Shown piece after piece: positions 21,938 to 23,635 of a stretch of DNA of 23,635 nt (its first letter is position 1; each line of letters begins with the position of its first letter). The translations under genes and the position numbers were made by a program. The notes below the pieces were generated by a model. That model was not told the DNA's origin. It ran no database searches and worked only from the letters and a program-made list of their open reading frames with translations. The stretch lies in the NCBI GenBank assembly GCA_964480635.1, contig CAYZQE010000034.1:1-23635 (forward strand), given 5' to 3'. This DNA comes from CAYZQE01 sp964480635. Its GTDB lineage: Bacteria; Pseudomonadota; Gammaproteobacteria; GCA-001735895.

Positions 21938-22999
21938 ATTACTGGTTTTAACGACTTTATTGTCATGCAGTAGCAGCAGTTTTAACGATGATAATTATGG
22001 GCTAGATTTGCAAACTTGTAGCGTTGAAACGCAAAATGAGTTTGTGCATAGAGCCATGCAAGACCGCTATTATTGGTATAAAGAAATACCGAATACGGTA
22101 GATTACGGTGCTTTTTCTTCTCCCAATAAAGTCGTCGATGCGCTTAAATATCAACCNNNNNNNNNNNNNNNNNNNNNNNNNNNNNNNNNNNNNNNNNNNN
22201 NNNNNNNNNNNNNNNNNNNNNNNNNNNNNNNNNNNNNNNNNNNNNNNNNNNNNNNNTTGTGACCATTAATACCGTTTTAGCAGCAGAAAGCTTTTTTGCC
22301 AATGATACGCAATACGCCTATCTGGCCTTCAAAAACTTCATTAATCCCTCGTTTGCCGAATTAAAAACTGCTTTTGCCCAGTTTAAAGCCGATGGTGCAG
22401 AAAAGTTAGTATTAGATTTGCGTTATAACGGCGGCGGGTCAATCAACGTTGCGGCTACTTTAGCGAGTTACATTCATCAACCGACTGAAAATAGTCATGA
22501 AATTTTTACTAATTTACGTTTTAACAGTAAACATTCAGATGAAAATTATAATTTCTATTTTAGAAAGAAAGAAAATAGTCTTAATTTAGATGAGGTGATT
22601 GTGTTGACCACTGAAAGCAGTTGTTCTGCCAGTGAAATGGTGATTAATGCTTTAGAGCCTTTTGTTGATGTCACGGTTATTGGCTCTACAACCTGTGGCA
22701 AGCCGATAGGCATGCGCTCACAAAACTTTTGTGATAAAAAGCTGGTGGCGATAAATTTTCAGGGGTTTAATAGCGAAGGTTTTGGTGATTATTTTGATGG
22801 TTTAAGTGCCGATTGTGCGGCACAAGATGATGTGAACTTTGCCTTTGGTGATGTCAATGAACCGATGTTAAAAGCGGCACTTGATTATGATCGCGATAAC
22901 TTGCTTTGCGTGACACCCGCGCCTAGGGCAAGTATGAAAAGTAACTATCGATCAGCCGGTTTTTATCAAGGTTTACAAAGTGAATACGCTTCAGAATAA
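21909..22999 (+). CDS. S41-family (C-terminal-processing-type) peptidase lipoprotein, interrupted by an assembly gap
   Basis: A serine protease lipoprotein read in two pieces around 100 N (22157-22256). The N-terminal piece (82 residues) has a lipoprotein signal with LLSC, Cys20 being the lipid-attachment site, then the YYWYKEIPN region typical of this family's N-terminal domain. The C-terminal piece holds the S41 core: LVLDLRYNGGGSI, the catalytic Ser in TTESSCSASEMV and the catalytic Lys in GSTTCGKPIG. The PDZ domain expected between them is missing, so it must lie in the gap. The pieces are in different frames across a 100-base gap, so the N count is a placeholder; family length suggests several hundred bases are absent. 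A GAGGAG ribosome site precedes the ATG, which lies inside the end of plsC. Confidence 0.85.
22157..22256. other. Assembly gap (100 N)
   Basis: Exactly 100 undetermined bases, a common placeholder for a gap of unknown size. It lies inside the S41 peptidase gene. The flanking reading frames do not match across 100 bases, so the true distance differs. Confidence 0.98.
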
Positions 23000-23624
23000 A
23001 CTATGGCTGCTCGTGCTTTTATTACCAACGTCTACGTTGGCGGCATGGTCAGGCATTAGCTTGTTCTTAGGTGATGAAACGATACCTATTATCAATAATA
23101 GCAATGAAATATTAACGCTTACCCCGTTTAAATTGGGCTTGGCAGTCGAGGATAGAACCGATCAAGGCTTGCGGGTAGGCGCACGCATAGCGAAGGTAGG
23201 CGTGAAATTAGCCAATCAATCAATTAACAATGAATCATCAGGCGATGAAGTGGCGCTCTATCTTTATTTGCCTTATCAGTTTAACGAGTTTATAGGCATA
23301 TCGAGTCGGCTATCAATTTCAAAACTGGCTGCAAACCCAGATAATGAAAGCGATACTGAAGTGACGTATCTTACTAAAAAGGCAAGTTTAGGGATGAGCT
23401 TTAAATGGCAAAATATCCGAGTCATGCCTTCTATCAATGCATTTAGTCTGGATGGTGATTTTAAAGATAGCAGCAATAATGTTTCATTTAGCTTTCGGCA
23501 ACAACAAACCGTTTATAGCAGTCTTGATATTGATTATTTTGTAGAGCAAAGTAGTTTTATACGGGTTTCTATCACCGAGCATTCAGAAGGTACTTTTAGC
23601 CTTAGTTTTTCGACTATATATTGA
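22980..23624 (+). CDS. Exported, probable outer-membrane beta-barrel-like protein
   Basis: A 214-residue protein I do not recognise by family. It begins with a signal peptide (about residues 1-22, ending TSTLAA-W). The rest is rich in alternating polar/hydrophobic strands such as VALYLYLPY, SLGMSFKWQ, VSFSFRQQ and FIRVSITE, and ends FSLSFSTIY with an aromatic last residue. This pattern is typical of small outer-membrane barrels. GTG at 22980 is used as start because it yields the signal peptide and has AAGG 8 bases upstream. It overlaps the end of the S41 peptidase gene by 20 bases, so the two are translationally coupled and may work together at the outer membrane (inference). Confidence 0.65.
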   Translation: MNTLQNKLWLLVLLLPTSTLAAWSGISLFLGDETIPIINNSNEILTLTPFKLGLAVEDRTDQGLRVGARIAKVGVKLANQSINNESSGDEVALYLYLPYQFNEFIGISSRLSISKLAANPDNESDTEVTYLTKKASLGMSFKWQNIRVMPSINAFSLDGDFKDSSNNVSFSFRQQQTVYSSLDIDYFVEQSSFIRVSITEHSEGTFSLSFSTIY

Positions 23625-23635
23625 GGTTTACTTTA

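Noticed and set aside
22259..22999. Separate peptidase gene starting at GTG 22259
   Set aside because: It begins directly after the N run and contains only the catalytic core; it is the continuation of the lipoprotein gene starting at 21909.
1..23635. CRISPR arrays, tRNA genes, insertion sequences, prophage or defence cluster
   Set aside because: No regularly spaced repeats, cloverleaf genes, transposase or integrase motifs, or defence-protein domains were seen on either strand.

Overview
The window reads as a draft or metagenome-derived chromosomal piece from a low-GC (roughly 40% by eye) gammaproteobacterium. Pointers are the split glycyl-tRNA synthetase (glyQ/glyS), an Mpl murein-peptide recycling ligase, UbiX, a GmhB-type heptose phosphatase, a CspA-family protein and a BarA-like hybrid kinase. 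I cannot name a genus. All clear genes look like core or ordinary accessory genes. I see no insertion sequence, phage gene, CRISPR array, tRNA or rRNA. A run of exactly 100 N (22157-22256) marks an assembly gap. The longest stretch without a gene is about 270 bases (5967-6239), so no gene-free stretch exceeds 300 bases.

Layout: (1) 24-3211, minus strand: glmU-glmS operon for UDP-GlcNAc synthesis, divergent from a small BolA/IbaG-like gene. (2) 3545-5065, minus: diguanylate cyclase with a long helical N-terminus, divergent from a Rieske ferredoxin-like gene that has no ATG/GTG/TTG start and seems to begin with AUU. (3) 5763-5966, minus: cold-shock protein with strong terminator and long leader. 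It is divergent from a group of secreted or metabolic genes: FliL-like periplasmic protein, periplasmic rhodanese, PEP-mutase/isocitrate-lyase-family enzyme and a secreted esterase. (4) 9416-12960, minus: membrane protein, mpl, ubiX and a LON-domain protein, tightly overlapped, then a thioredoxin-like gene with its own probable promoter. (5) 13088-16930, plus: a 1280-residue NIT-HAMP-PAS-HisKA-HATPase-REC-REC-Hpt kinase, convergent with a cytoplasmic DsbA/FrnE-like thiol protein. (6) 17625-end, plus: glyQ-glyS-gmhB-plsC-S41 protease lipoprotein-beta-barrel-like protein, with overlaps or very short gaps.

Functionally, envelope construction dominates: UDP-GlcNAc (GlmU/GlmS), murein tripeptide recycling (Mpl), LPS core heptose (GmhB), phosphatidic acid (PlsC) and exported proteins. 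Redox or sulfur proteins (Rieske, rhodanese, thioredoxin, DsbA-like) and signalling proteins (diguanylate cyclase, hybrid kinase) are interspersed.

The points most worth checking are the AUU-start Rieske gene, an in-frame UAA that cuts the catalytic N-terminus off GmhB, two dyad-symmetric sites in divergent promoter regions, an orphan secreted FliL-like protein, and the protease interrupted by the N gap. I found no convincing evidence for a wholly new multi-gene system here.
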